From CAYVZZ01 sp964456185 (GTDB lineage Bacteria > Pseudomonadota > Gammaproteobacteria > Pseudomonadales > Alcanivoracaceae), in assembly GCA_964456185.1 (NCBI GenBank), contig CAYVZZ010000028.1, positions 1 through 23,249 of the forward strand: a stretch of DNA of 23,249 nucleotides, written 5' to 3'. The notes under the pieces were generated by a model. The model was not told the DNA's origin, did not search any database, and was given only the letters and a program-made list of their open reading frames with translations. A program made the position numbers and the translations under genes. Positions 6,486 through 15,151 of this stretch are shown here, piece after piece; position 1 is the first letter of the stretch, and every line of letters starts with the position of its first letter.

Positions 6486-7736
6486 TTACCAAGTCTCTTT
6501 GTGTCGATTGTTCTTGCCCCAGTCAATCGTAAAGCCTGCACTATCGTCGGAGGTGTCGGCTTTGGGCTGTGGCTCGGGTTGTTGGTCGACAGTTGACTCA
6601 GAGGCGGATTCGACAGCCTTGTTAACCTCTTCCGTTACCTTGGTCGCCGTTGCTTTGGAGTCGTCGACGGTGTCATGAACCGCCGTCTCAACGTCCTTTT
6701 GGGCTTGCTTGACCGTTTCTTTAGCTTTTTTTGCTTCCGTCTTGGCACTTTCTTTAATGTCTTGGGCTTTAACATCCTTGGCCTCTTCTGTCGCCTTGGG
6801 AGCACTGGCAGGCTGGAACTGACCAGTCACCGGGTTGAAGAAGGCGCCAGATGGAGCAGTCTCTTCTTTCGGTGCTGCGGGCTGCGTTTCTTTGTTAGCC
6901 GCGGGTTTTTCCTGCTTGCTTGTTGTCGGCTTGGTTTCTTCCGTCCCGTTGGCGGCTGCCCCCTTCATCACAATGCGACCCGTCACCGGGTCAAAGTAAA
7001 ACCCTTTTTGGCTGTTTTGCGTGTTGTCGGTGGTATCGGCTGCGTTGCTGGGAGTCGGTTCATTCACCTTGGTTGGTTTGCTCTCAGGTTTTACGGTTTC
7101 TTTAGTAGGCTTTTCTGCTTTCTCGGCAGCTTGTTGGGGAGCCGGTTTGCTGGATTTCATTTCGTCAGGTGTTTGAGCCGCTTTGGGCTCATTATCAGGT
7201 TCGCTAATAGTTGGCTCTTTTTGCTCTTTTTGCGCTGAGGCAGGAGCAGCCTGCTGCGTTACCTTTTCCTTTGCTTTTTCTGTCGCGCTTGGTTGTTGTT
7301 CAGTTTGCATGTCCGGCTTTTCAGCTGGAGCTGACGTGTCTTCTGGTATGGCTGGCGTAGCCTCCGTTGTGTTATCGGTTACCTGTGTGTCAGGCACGGC
7401 GATAGCGGAAGATGCTGCCGGCTGTGATTGGCTGCTGGGTTGAACAGTGGGCTGGTAATTGCTCTGATCAATCGAATGTAGGTTATTGGAAACCGTATCT
7501 AGCGTGAGATTGCCCTCAAAATACACGGTGTAATCCGAATAAATCCAGCGTGTGATAGGCGGATTGCCAACCGCTGGCTTGATGTTGTTGGGCTGGCCAA
7601 ACTGCGCCTTCACTTGCTCCATGGTCATGCCACGGTCTGGCTGGTCTGCGGCTTGTGCCGGGTTGGAAACACCAAGCGTTGCGCCGGTAACAAGGGCTAG
7701 GGAAAAAGCCGCAGCGTGTATTGTTTTTATTGACAT
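6486..7736 (-). CDS. Secreted protein: BamE-like head plus Ala/Lys/Pro/Glu-rich tail
   Basis: A 416-residue protein. A signal peptide spans about 1-29 (cut near PAQA). Residues 35-90 resemble the SmpA/OmlA (BamE-like) fold: GMTMEQVKAQFGQP, then NPPITRWIYSDYTVYFEGN. From about 95 to 395 the chain is low complexity, rich in Ala, Pro, Lys, Glu, Thr and Gln. It includes a highly charged helical, coiled-coil or LEA-like stretch at 315-385. Two copies of a short motif, GFYFDPVTG (245-253) and GAFFNPVTG (297-305), interrupt this tail. The C-terminus ends GFTIDWGKNN and then ETW. BamE-like heads with one domain are common in Pseudomonas relatives; the long tail is not something I recognise. Function unknown; periplasmic or envelope tether is a guess. 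Confidence 0.75.
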   Translation of the reverse strand: MSIKTIHAAAFSLALVTGATLGVSNPAQAADQPDRGMTMEQVKAQFGQPNNIKPAVGNPPITRWIYSDYTVYFEGNLTLDTVSNNLHSIDQSNYQPTVQPSSQSQPAASSAIAVPDTQVTDNTTEATPAIPEDTSAPAEKPDMQTEQQPSATEKAKEKVTQQAAPASAQKEQKEPTISEPDNEPKAAQTPDEMKSSKPAPQQAAEKAEKPTKETVKPESKPTKVNEPTPSNAADTTDNTQNSQKGFYFDPVTGRIVMKGAAANGTEETKPTTSKQEKPAANKETQPAAPKEETAPSGAFFNPVTGQFQPASAPKATEEAKDVKAQDIKESAKTEAKKAKETVKQAQKDVETAVHDTVDDSKATATKVTEEVNKAVESASESTVDQQPEPQPKADTSDDSAGFTIDWGKNNRHKETW

Positions 7737-7797
7737 GGGGCATCCTCGTAGAGGTGTACTGTGTGAAGTAGCAGGGCAATGTGGCTTTTTGTCTCAA

Positions 7798-7820
7798 GGC
7801 TTAGCTCAATGAGCTGAGCC
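7798..7820. promoter_or_regulatory. 23-bp dyad between divergent genes
   Basis: Two 11-base arms (7798-7808 and 7810-7820) mirror each other around A7809 with one mismatch; the core is AGCTCA/TGAGCT. It lies 62 bp before the start of the minus-strand BamE-like gene and about 210 bp before lolC. An operator is more likely than a terminator, as there is no adjacent T run. The rest of 7737-8029 shows no gene. Confidence 0.4.
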
Positions 7821-8029
7821 AGGGAAATAATGCCCAACCGGATGTAATTTTTGTGCGTTTCCTTGGATATTAGAAAGTTAGCGCTGTTTATTCAACCATT
7901 TTAATGATTGTTTCGTTGCGCAGTGATTCACAAAATGAGGGCTGGAGGGACAAGTTGCCTTTATCGGGCGAATATGACGGGATCAGAATCAAGCATTTTG
8001 ATTTGTTAAATGCATGGGTTAATGCTTAA

Positions 8030-9274
8030 ATGCGCGTCATGTTTAGACCCTTCTCCGCTTTCGTTGGGCTGCGCTACACCGGATCCCGAGCGCGTAATGG
8101 CTTTATTTCCATCATTACGTTGATCTCTGCTTTGGGGCTGGTGCTGGGTGTGGCAGTTTTGATCACTGTGCTGTCGGTGATGAATGGCTTTGATCAGCAG
8201 CTACAGACGCGCGTGCTTGGTATGGTGACGCATTTGTCTGTGGTCGGCCAAGCGCCGGTTGACGACTGGCACAAACTTGCCAATAAAGTCGAACAAAACC
8301 CCCAGGTTGAGGCGGTAGCGCCTTATTCTCAGCTGCAGGTAATGCTCACTTATGGGGGGCGTGTGGCGCCATCCATGGTCACGGGCATTAAGCCGTCGGC
8401 AGAAAAGAAGGTGTCTATCGTCGATCAGTTTATGGCGGCGGGCAAGTTAAGCAGCCTCAAACCGAACGAGTTTCATATAGTGCTGGGCTATGGCATTGCG
8501 CGGCGCTTAGGTGTGCACGTTGGTGACAAGGTGACTTTGGTGATGCCGGAAGCCAGCTTGTCCCTTGCTGGTGTGATGCCGCGTTTTAAGCGTTTTAAGG
8601 TAACCGGCGTTTTTCAGTCGCATTCACAGGTTGATGGTCTATTTTCTTATATTAACGTGAAAGATGCGGGGCGCTTGCTGCATTATCCCAATAAAGTGCA
8701 GGGCGTGCGCGCCAAGCTAAAAGATTTGTTCAAAGCACCTATGGTGGGCTGGCAGCTGGCTAATAAGCTAGGCTCTGCTTACTACACAACCAACTGGACG
8801 CGCACTCAGGGTAGCCTGTTCCAGGCGATTCAGATGGAGAAATCCATGATGACATTGTTGTTGTCATTTATCGTTGCCGTGGCAGCCTTCAACATTGTCT
8901 CAAGTCAGGTGATGCTGGTCACCGAAAAACGCAGCAATATTGCTGTGTTGCGTACGCTGGGCGCAACACCCGGCTCTATTATGCGCGTATTCATGGTGCA
9001 AGGTATGTTGGTTGGGTTGGCAGGTACCTTGCTGGGGCTGTTGCTTGGGGTGCTCTGCGCCACTCATATCAGTGAGCTTGCGGCGTGGATTCAGTCCAGT
9101 TTCAATGCACATTTGATGGATGCTTATTTCATTAATTATTTGCCCTCGAAGCTGGAATGGGGCGACGTAATTCGTGTGTCGTTGCTGGCCGTATTGTTAA
9201 CCTTCTTGGCGACTATCTACCCGTCATGGCGAGCAAGCCGTGTGAAACCGGCGGAGGCATTGCGCTATGAATGA
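8030..9274 (+). CDS. lolC: Lipoprotein-releasing ABC transporter permease LolC/LolE (LolF-like)
   Basis: A 414-residue inner-membrane permease of the Lol system, which extracts mature lipoproteins from the inner membrane and hands them to LolA. Topology: one N-terminal membrane helix (about 24-54), a large periplasmic domain (about 55-265) and three C-terminal helices (about 270-300, 315-350, 375-400). The periplasmic segment MPRFKRFKVTGVF lies where the LolA-binding hook is found in LolC. Only one permease gene accompanies lolD here, instead of the lolC-lolD-lolE arrangement, so it may form homodimers as LolF does in some gammaproteobacteria. ATG 8030 has no strong ribosome site; ATG 8039 is an alternative. 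Confidence 0.9.
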   Translation: MRVMFRPFSAFVGLRYTGSRARNGFISIITLISALGLVLGVAVLITVLSVMNGFDQQLQTRVLGMVTHLSVVGQAPVDDWHKLANKVEQNPQVEAVAPYSQLQVMLTYGGRVAPSMVTGIKPSAEKKVSIVDQFMAAGKLSSLKPNEFHIVLGYGIARRLGVHVGDKVTLVMPEASLSLAGVMPRFKRFKVTGVFQSHSQVDGLFSYINVKDAGRLLHYPNKVQGVRAKLKDLFKAPMVGWQLANKLGSAYYTTNWTRTQGSLFQAIQMEKSMMTLLLSFIVAVAAFNIVSSQVMLVTEKRSNIAVLRTLGATPGSIMRVFMVQGMLVGLAGTLLGLLLGVLCATHISELAAWIQSSFNAHLMDAYFINYLPSKLEWGDVIRVSLLAVLLTFLATIYPSWRASRVKPAEALRYE

Positions 9275-9950
9275 TGTGGTATTAAGCGCGCGAGGTGTTA
9301 AAAAGGCCTATCATACGGGCGCGGATAATCTAACCGTGCTGCAGCGTATCGATCTTACGGTCAAAAAGGGCGATTTTGTTGCGGTTACTGGCACCTCGGG
9401 CTGTGGCAAAAGCACCTTGCTGAATTTGCTGGCAGGGCTAGATGATGTCACGACGGGCAATATTAAGTTATGCGGTCAATTGTTAGCGAATAAAAGCGAA
9501 AAACAGTTGTGCCGGCTGCGTAATCGCCATTTGGGGTTCGTGTTTCAAATGCATCATTTGTTGCCCGAGTTTTCCGCTATAGAAAACGTGGCGATGCCAT
9601 TGTTGATTCGCAAAACCACACCGTCGGCAGCCAAGAAGCGCGCGGCTGCATTGTTAGATCAAGTCGGCTTGGGCAAACGGTTAAGCCATAAGCCGGGGCA
9701 ATTATCAGGTGGTGAGCGCCAGCGCGTCGCCATTGCGCGGGCGTTGTCGACCAATCCCGATTTGGTGATGGCCGACGAGCCTACCGGCAATTTGGATGAA
9801 AAGACGGCGTCAACCGTGCAGGATTTGTTACTCGATTTGAATCAATCGTTGGGCACGGCTTTTCTGGTGGTGACTCATGATCAACAGTTTGCCAGTCGCT
9901 GTTTTCATCAGCTGCGCCTGCATGATGGTGTCGTCGCACCGGCTGAATAA
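9267..9950 (+). CDS. lolD: Lipoprotein-releasing ABC transporter ATPase LolD
   Basis: A 227-residue cytoplasmic ATPase that drives lipoprotein release. Walker A GTSGCGKST is at 42-50, Q-loop Gln94 in GFVFQMHHLLPEF, signature LSGGERQR at 146-153, Walker B LVMADE at 166-171, and the H-loop His204. All catalytic elements are present and the length is normal for LolD (about 230). The start codon overlaps the end of lolC by 8 nt, implying translational coupling. Confidence 0.96.
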   Translation: MNDVVLSARGVKKAYHTGADNLTVLQRIDLTVKKGDFVAVTGTSGCGKSTLLNLLAGLDDVTTGNIKLCGQLLANKSEKQLCRLRNRHLGFVFQMHHLLPEFSAIENVAMPLLIRKTTPSAAKKRAAALLDQVGLGKRLSHKPGQLSGGERQRVAIARALSTNPDLVMADEPTGNLDEKTASTVQDLLLDLNQSLGTAFLVVTHDQQFASRCFHQLRLHDGVVAPAE

Positions 9951-9988
9951 GTTGTTACCGATTTTTCACACCCAATAGGGATGTTTGT

Positions 9989-12277
9989 GTGTGGTGGTTA
10001 TTGTCGGCATGGATAGCCGGCGTTTTCTTTGCAGTATGTAGCTGGCAGCTTGCCGCTGTTGGCCTGCTTTTGACGCTGCTGCTCGGTGCCTTTCCTGTTG
10101 TTCGCCACTCCCGTTTCTTTCCTGTTTTGTTGCTCATTGCTGGGCTGTGTCTATCGCAGTGGTTTTTGCAGCGTCAGCTAGGCACTTGGTTGCCTGCTGC
10201 ACTTAATGGGCATTCTCTTGTCGTGACAGGTCAGGTAGATGGTTTGCCTGTTAATCGTCCTGCCACCGATCATCGTCCGGCCTCTCATGTCATTACGCTG
10301 AAAAATGTGCGCCTAAAGTCATTTGCAGAAGAGAAGGGGCGTTGGCCGGGCACACATCGTGTGCGGTTGTACGATTACGGGGACCATGATTATCTGCCTG
10401 GTGATCGGCTGACGTTGCGAGTCAAGCTATATCGTCCACGGGGGTTGGTTAATGCCGGCTCATCTGATGGTGCCCGGTTCTCGCTTGCGCTTGGGCAAGA
10501 TGCCAGTGGTAGCGTTAAAGCGGTATTGCATAAAACGGCTGGAAAAGCGCCCATCGATCAGTTGCGCGCCGTGATCAGCCGAGAGGTGCGTTCCCATTTA
10601 ACCGACCAACCCTTAGCTGCCGATTTGTTGCCGGCGGCGGTCGTAGGCGATTGGCGCTTTTTGTCCAACGAGCGTTGGCAGCTATATCAACGTACCGGTA
10701 CAGCGCACCTAGTGGTGATTTCAGGTGGCCACTTAACACTGGTGGCTGGTGCCATTTGGTTTTTGTGTCGTTTCCTTTGTGTGCCGTTATTGTTATGGCG
10801 TGGCTGGAAAATTAGTGCGCAGCAGTTCGCCTTGATGCCGGCTCTCCTTGCGGCGGGTGGCTATTGTCTTTTGGCCGGGTGGTCGGTTTCCACGCTGCGT
10901 GCTTTACTGATGTTAACGGTGTGGTTTGTGTGCCGTTTGCTGCGAGTGCAGTGGCCGCGCCATAAGATCTTTGCATTGGCTTTATTGGCTGTCTTGCTGT
11001 GGCAACCGTTGGCGCCATTGAGCAATGGGTTCTGGCTGTCGTTTGTCGCTGTAGGTATCCTGTTTTTGCTGATAGAGTTTAGGCCAAACGTCATATGGGC
11101 GCAGTGCATTATTAGCTTGGTGCTCGGGGCGATGGCAGCGTTTATGTTTAGCCAGTGGACGTTGGTATCCATTGTGGCCAATTTGCTTTTAATCCCCGTA
11201 TTTAGCTTTGTGATTATCCCCGTTGCTTTGGTCGGGGCGTTGGTGCCCCACATGGCATGGGTCTTGCCGTGGTTGGAACCGATCATTCGTTGGCAGGAAA
11301 TTATGCTGTCTTGGCTGCTGCAGTGGGGCGGGCAGCTGCCCATTCCGGCTCAGTGGGGCGGGGCGGTATGCTTGATGCTGGCTGTTTTTGTGGCGATGAC
11401 GCGGTTTATTCCTTGGCCGAGGTGGAGTCTGCCGTTTTTGCTGCTTCCTTGGTTGTGGCCTGTCGCACAGGTGCCACAGAAGGGCCATTTCCAGCTATTG
11501 ATGTTTGATGTGGGGGAAGGGCAGGCCACCGTGGTGCGTACCGCCGCTGGCTTGGTGTTGTATGATTTGGGACCCGCATGGACAATCACTAACGCTGGTG
11601 CAAAGGTGGTTCGGCCTTGGTTGCGCAAGCAACGCCAGCCGGTGTTGCTGGCCTTTGCCAGCCATGCGGACGATGATCATGCGGGTGGCTTGCGCGCATT
11701 GAGGCGGGCTATTCCTGATGGTTATTTGTTCAGCGGTCAACCGGCGCAGGTATCAGCTAGCCGTTTGTGTGAAATGGGTCAACATTGGCATTTTGCCGGT
11801 GTGGATTTTCGAGTACTATGGCCGCCAGCTCTGTTAACTGGGGTATCGGATAATGCCCGCAGTTGTGTGGTCAAAGTCAGTGGCCAGCAGGGCAGTGTGT
11901 TGCTAACGGGTGATATTCCCAAGTCCGTCGAATACTGGTTGGTGGCTCATCAAGGTGCGGCTTTAAAAGCAGATGTATTGCAGCTGCCCCACCACGGTAG
12001 TGCGACCAGTAGTAGTTATGCGTTTTTGCGAGCGGTTTCTGCAGAGGATACGCTAGCTAGCGTTGGGTTTATGAATCAGTTCAATCATCCTGCCGCTATC
12101 GTGCGCCATAAGTTGCAACAGTTACATATCTCGCTGTGGCGCACCGATCAGGATGGTATGCTAACGGTGTCATTTAATGCGCGCGGCATCCCGTTGATTG
12201 AGCGCGCTAGAGCTAGGCGGCGACCATGGGAAGGCGCTGAGCCTTGGTTACAGTTAAAATATATTGATAATAATTAA
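9989..12277 (+). CDS. comEC: ComEC/Rec2 DNA internalisation channel
   Basis: A 762-residue inner-membrane protein of natural transformation that moves one DNA strand into the cytoplasm. Order of parts: hydrophobic N-terminus (1-62), a soluble DUF4131/OB-like region (about 70-185), a multi-helix competence domain (about 225-490) with GTAHLVVISGGHLTLVAG at 237-254, and a C-terminal metallo-beta-lactamase-like domain (about 500-735). The last carries FDVGEGQATVV, HADDDHAGGL, LLTGDIP and LPHHGS, which fits a strand-degrading role. The start is GTG 9989, with AGGGA at 9977-9981. Typical full length is 730-800, so it is intact. Other transformation genes are not in the window. Confidence 0.94.
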   Translation: MWWLLSAWIAGVFFAVCSWQLAAVGLLLTLLLGAFPVVRHSRFFPVLLLIAGLCLSQWFLQRQLGTWLPAALNGHSLVVTGQVDGLPVNRPATDHRPASHVITLKNVRLKSFAEEKGRWPGTHRVRLYDYGDHDYLPGDRLTLRVKLYRPRGLVNAGSSDGARFSLALGQDASGSVKAVLHKTAGKAPIDQLRAVISREVRSHLTDQPLAADLLPAAVVGDWRFLSNERWQLYQRTGTAHLVVISGGHLTLVAGAIWFLCRFLCVPLLLWRGWKISAQQFALMPALLAAGGYCLLAGWSVSTLRALLMLTVWFVCRLLRVQWPRHKIFALALLAVLLWQPLAPLSNGFWLSFVAVGILFLLIEFRPNVIWAQCIISLVLGAMAAFMFSQWTLVSIVANLLLIPVFSFVIIPVALVGALVPHMAWVLPWLEPIIRWQEIMLSWLLQWGGQLPIPAQWGGAVCLMLAVFVAMTRFIPWPRWSLPFLLLPWLWPVAQVPQKGHFQLLMFDVGEGQATVVRTAAGLVLYDLGPAWTITNAGAKVVRPWLRKQRQPVLLAFASHADDDHAGGLRALRRAIPDGYLFSGQPAQVSASRLCEMGQHWHFAGVDFRVLWPPALLTGVSDNARSCVVKVSGQQGSVLLTGDIPKSVEYWLVAHQGAALKADVLQLPHHGSATSSSYAFLRAVSAEDTLASVGFMNQFNHPAAIVRHKLQQLHISLWRTDQDGMLTVSFNARGIPLIERARARRRPWEGAEPWLQLKYIDNN

Positions 12278-12293
12278 TGAGGAGTCCGATAAG

Positions 12294-12983
12294 GTGCTGG
12301 ATTTGATTGTCGCCGGTGGCTGGTTAATGCTGCCGATCATCTTGTTGTCCATTGTGGGCGTCGCCATCATTGCCGAGCGTTTTTGGTCGCTCAGAGTTAA
12401 CCAGGTTGCGCCTCGCGATTTGTTGCCCGAGGTAAGTAGCTGGTTGCGACAAGGTGAGTTGTCGCGCTCACGGCTGGAAACGCTGCGTGAGCATTCGCCA
12501 TTGGGACGCATTTTGGCGTCTGGGTTGAGTAATGCCCGCCATGGCCGCGACATTATGAAGGAGACGATTGAAGAAACGGCAAGTCAGGAAGTGTACGGCT
12601 TAAGCCGCTTTCTCAATATGCTCAATAGCGTGGCGGAAGTCGCGCCTATGCTGGGGCTCTTAGGTACTGTGAGTGGCATGATTCAGATTTTTGCGACCAT
12701 TTTTGCTAGCGGAAATGGGGATATCGAGCAATTGGCTGGTGGTATTTCAGTGGCCTTGATTACCACGGCAGCCGGTTTGGTTGTTGCGATCCCGGCGCTG
12801 TTTTGTCATCGCTATTTCGTTAAACGGGTGGAAATGATTACCTTGCTGATGGAGCAGGATGCAACCAAGCTGGTGACCCTGTTGCAAAGCAGTAACGCCT
12901 TCCAAAATTCCGCCAAAGGCAACCAGAAAACCAAAAAGGCCACCGCAGAGAAAAAAGCGGCCTTGTCTGAGGTGCGTTCGTGA
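12294..12983 (+). CDS. exbB: ExbB/TolQ/MotA-family proton channel protein
   Basis: A 229-residue inner-membrane subunit of an ExbB-ExbD type motor. One N-terminal membrane helix (about 5-27), a cytoplasmic loop, then two helices around APMLGLLGTVSGMI and GGISVALITTAAGLVVAIPALF, the typical core of the family. The tail is rich in Lys and Ala. The start is GTG 12294, with GAGGAG at 12279-12284; the frame reaches back to TTG 12264, but that part runs into comEC and covers the ribosome site. It overlaps exbD by 4 nt. No tonB or tolA is nearby. The same placement before msbA/lpxK occurs in Pseudomonas-like genomes, so a role tied to the envelope cluster is possible. Confidence 0.92.
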   Translation: MLDLIVAGGWLMLPIILLSIVGVAIIAERFWSLRVNQVAPRDLLPEVSSWLRQGELSRSRLETLREHSPLGRILASGLSNARHGRDIMKETIEETASQEVYGLSRFLNMLNSVAEVAPMLGLLGTVSGMIQIFATIFASGNGDIEQLAGGISVALITTAAGLVVAIPALFCHRYFVKRVEMITLLMEQDATKLVTLLQSSNAFQNSAKGNQKTKKATAEKKAALSEVRS

Positions 12984-13399
12984 AGTTCAAACGTCCCGAG
13001 CTTAACCAAGGGGGCATTAATCTGACCCCCATGATCGATATGGTGTTCCTGTTGGTGCTGTTTTTTGCGGTATCGGCCAACTTTAATCAAGGGTCGCAGG
13101 TGGCGTTGGTGCTACCCACCGCCCAAGGGCAGCCGCCAGTAAAAGAGCAGCAAGTGGTCATCACAATTTCGGCTGATGGCCGTTACCATATTAACGGCAG
13201 CACACTAAGCCGCAGCGATGCGGCCACCTTGAAAACCGTGTTGCGGCCGCTGGCGGCTGACACCAAAGACAAACCACTGATTATTAACGCCGATGCGCAG
13301 GCCAGCCACCAATCCGTTGTAACCGTGATGGATGTAGCAGGACAGCTTGGCTTTGTGCAGGTCAGTATGTCGACCATTAAACCGGAAGGCGGTTCTTGA
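12980..13399 (+). CDS. exbD: ExbD/TolR-family proton channel protein
   Basis: A 139-residue partner of ExbB. One membrane helix (about 18-40) begins with LTPMIDMVFLLVLFF, where the Asp is the proton-carrying residue of the family, and a periplasmic domain follows (about 45-139). The start GTG overlaps the exbB stop (GTGA). The stop overlaps the msbA start by one base. Confidence 0.93.
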   Translation: MKFKRPELNQGGINLTPMIDMVFLLVLFFAVSANFNQGSQVALVLPTAQGQPPVKEQQVVITISADGRYHINGSTLSRSDAATLKTVLRPLAADTKDKPLIINADAQASHQSVVTVMDVAGQLGFVQVSMSTIKPEGGS

Positions 13400-15144
13400 T
13401 GGCTAACAACGCCGCAGAAAAAGCCACATGGGAAACCTATAAACGCCTGTTGCGCTACACCGCGCGTTACTGGTGGGTCATTCTAGTTAGCTTTCTCGGC
13501 TATGGGCTGTATTCGGTTACCCAACCGATAACCGCCGAGCTGATGAAGGTAATCCCTAAGGTGATTGAAAATCCGACGCCCTTTTACATCGGGGTGATTT
13601 GTTTGGCGCCGGTGGCCATTGCCCTAGTGCAGGGCATCGGTCAGTTTATGGGGGGCTATGCACTAACCTGGATCGGGCAACATATCGTATTCGAGTTACG
13701 CAATGATGTGTTCCGTCATTTACTTGGCTTCCCCTTATCCGAATATCAGCGCACTTCATCGGGGCGTTTGATGTCGAAGATTATCTACGATGCCGGGCAG
13801 GTGACTCAGGCAGGCACCGATGCCGTTACCATTGTGCTACGTGAAGGCCTAACGGTGCTTATTTTGCTGGGCTATCTGTTTTACAGCAATTGGAAGCTGA
13901 CGTTGATCCTGTTTACGATCGGCCCTGCTATTGGTTTCGTGGTGTCTTATACCAGCAAGCGCTTTCGGCACATTAGTCGTCGTATTCAAGGCAGTATGGG
14001 CAGCATTACCCAGTCGTTGTCGGAAGCTTTCGATGGCTATCGCGTGGTAAAAATCTTTGGTGGGCGTGAATTGGAAGAAGACCGCTTTCATCATGCGAGC
14101 CGCCGATTTGAAAAACAAAACGTCAAAATGAAAGCCAGCACGATTATTAGCAGTGTGTCGGTGCGCATTATTATCGCCATTGGTGTGGGCGTCATCATTT
14201 ATTTGTATATCGCGTTAATGGGTGAGCATGTCACGTTAGGCGATTTTCTGGCCTTTATCACGGGCGTTGGGCTGATTCAAAAGCCAATTAAGAAACTGAC
14301 CGATGTGAATGCCAAGATTCAAAAAGGAGTGACTGGTGCGGCTTCGCTTTTTGAGTTGATGGATTGCGATACCGAGCCGGATGAAGGCGAGCTGCCGCTA
14401 AAACGTGCCAAAGGCAAGCTGGAATTTGACCGAGTTGATTTTGCCTATCAAGACAACAAGCCTGTCTTGCAGGGGCTGAGTTTTACCATAGAAGCCGGCG
14501 AAACGATTGCGCTGGTAGGGCGTAGTGGGGCGGGCAAGAGCACCATATCGCTCATGTTGCCGCGCTTTTACGACCCCACCGTCGGCGAAATTCGGCTAGA
14601 TGGTGTGCCATTAACGGATTACCCCCTAGCTGACTTGCGCCGTCAGATTGCTATGGTCGGACAAAAGGTAGTGCTGTTTAACGACACCGTGCGTAACAAC
14701 ATTGCCTATGGCGAGCTGCGGGGCTGTAGTGATGAAGCCATCGAAAAGGCTACGCGTGATGCCTTTGCCTGGGATTTTATTCAGGAGCTGAGCGAGGGCT
14801 TTGATACAGAGCTAGGTGACGACGGCCTGCAACTATCTGGTGGCCAACGACAGCGTTTAGCCATTGCCCGTGCGTTGCTTAAAGATGCGCCTATTTTGAT
14901 TTTGGACGAAGCCACGAGTGCGCTGGACACCGAGTCCGAATTTCACATCCAACAGGCGCTGGATCGCGCCATGGTTGGGCGCACCACCTTGGTAATTGCC
15001 CACCGCTTGTCGACCGTGGAAAAAGCCGACCGCATTTTGGTGTTGGATCACGGACAAGTAATGGAATCGGGCACACATCAGGAATTGTTAGCAAAAGGCG
15101 GCATGTACACCCAGCTTTACGAACAAAATTTCGCGGATCACTGA
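13399..15144 (+). CDS. msbA: Lipid A export ABC transporter MsbA
   Basis: A 581-residue half-transporter that flips core-lipid A across the inner membrane as a homodimer. Six membrane helices lie in residues 20-300, and the nucleotide-binding domain in about 340-575. Walker A GRSGAGKST is at 374-382, Q-loop Gln422, signature LSGGQRQR at 479-486, Walker B ILILDE at 499-504 and the His of VIAHRLST near 534. Length matches E. coli MsbA (582). ATG 13399 overlaps the exbD stop; the TTG one codon upstream is unlikely. lpxK follows after 7 bases, the classic msbA-lpxK pairing. Confidence 0.95.
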   Translation: MANNAAEKATWETYKRLLRYTARYWWVILVSFLGYGLYSVTQPITAELMKVIPKVIENPTPFYIGVICLAPVAIALVQGIGQFMGGYALTWIGQHIVFELRNDVFRHLLGFPLSEYQRTSSGRLMSKIIYDAGQVTQAGTDAVTIVLREGLTVLILLGYLFYSNWKLTLILFTIGPAIGFVVSYTSKRFRHISRRIQGSMGSITQSLSEAFDGYRVVKIFGGRELEEDRFHHASRRFEKQNVKMKASTIISSVSVRIIIAIGVGVIIYLYIALMGEHVTLGDFLAFITGVGLIQKPIKKLTDVNAKIQKGVTGAASLFELMDCDTEPDEGELPLKRAKGKLEFDRVDFAYQDNKPVLQGLSFTIEAGETIALVGRSGAGKSTISLMLPRFYDPTVGEIRLDGVPLTDYPLADLRRQIAMVGQKVVLFNDTVRNNIAYGELRGCSDEAIEKATRDAFAWDFIQELSEGFDTELGDDGLQLSGGQRQRLAIARALLKDAPILILDEATSALDTESEFHIQQALDRAMVGRTTLVIAHRLSTVEKADRILVLDHGQVMESGTHQELLAKGGMYTQLYEQNFADH

Positions 15145-15151
15145 GAACAGC

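Noticed and set aside
6675..7443. Plus-strand open frames of 187 and 86 residues opposite the low-complexity gene
   Set aside because: They are shadows caused by the biased composition of the minus-strand gene, which has a signal peptide, a recognisable domain and a terminator.
10861..11628. Several minus-strand frames of 90-160 residues inside comEC
   Set aside because: comEC has all family motifs across this span; the opposite frames have no family-like character or ribosome sites.
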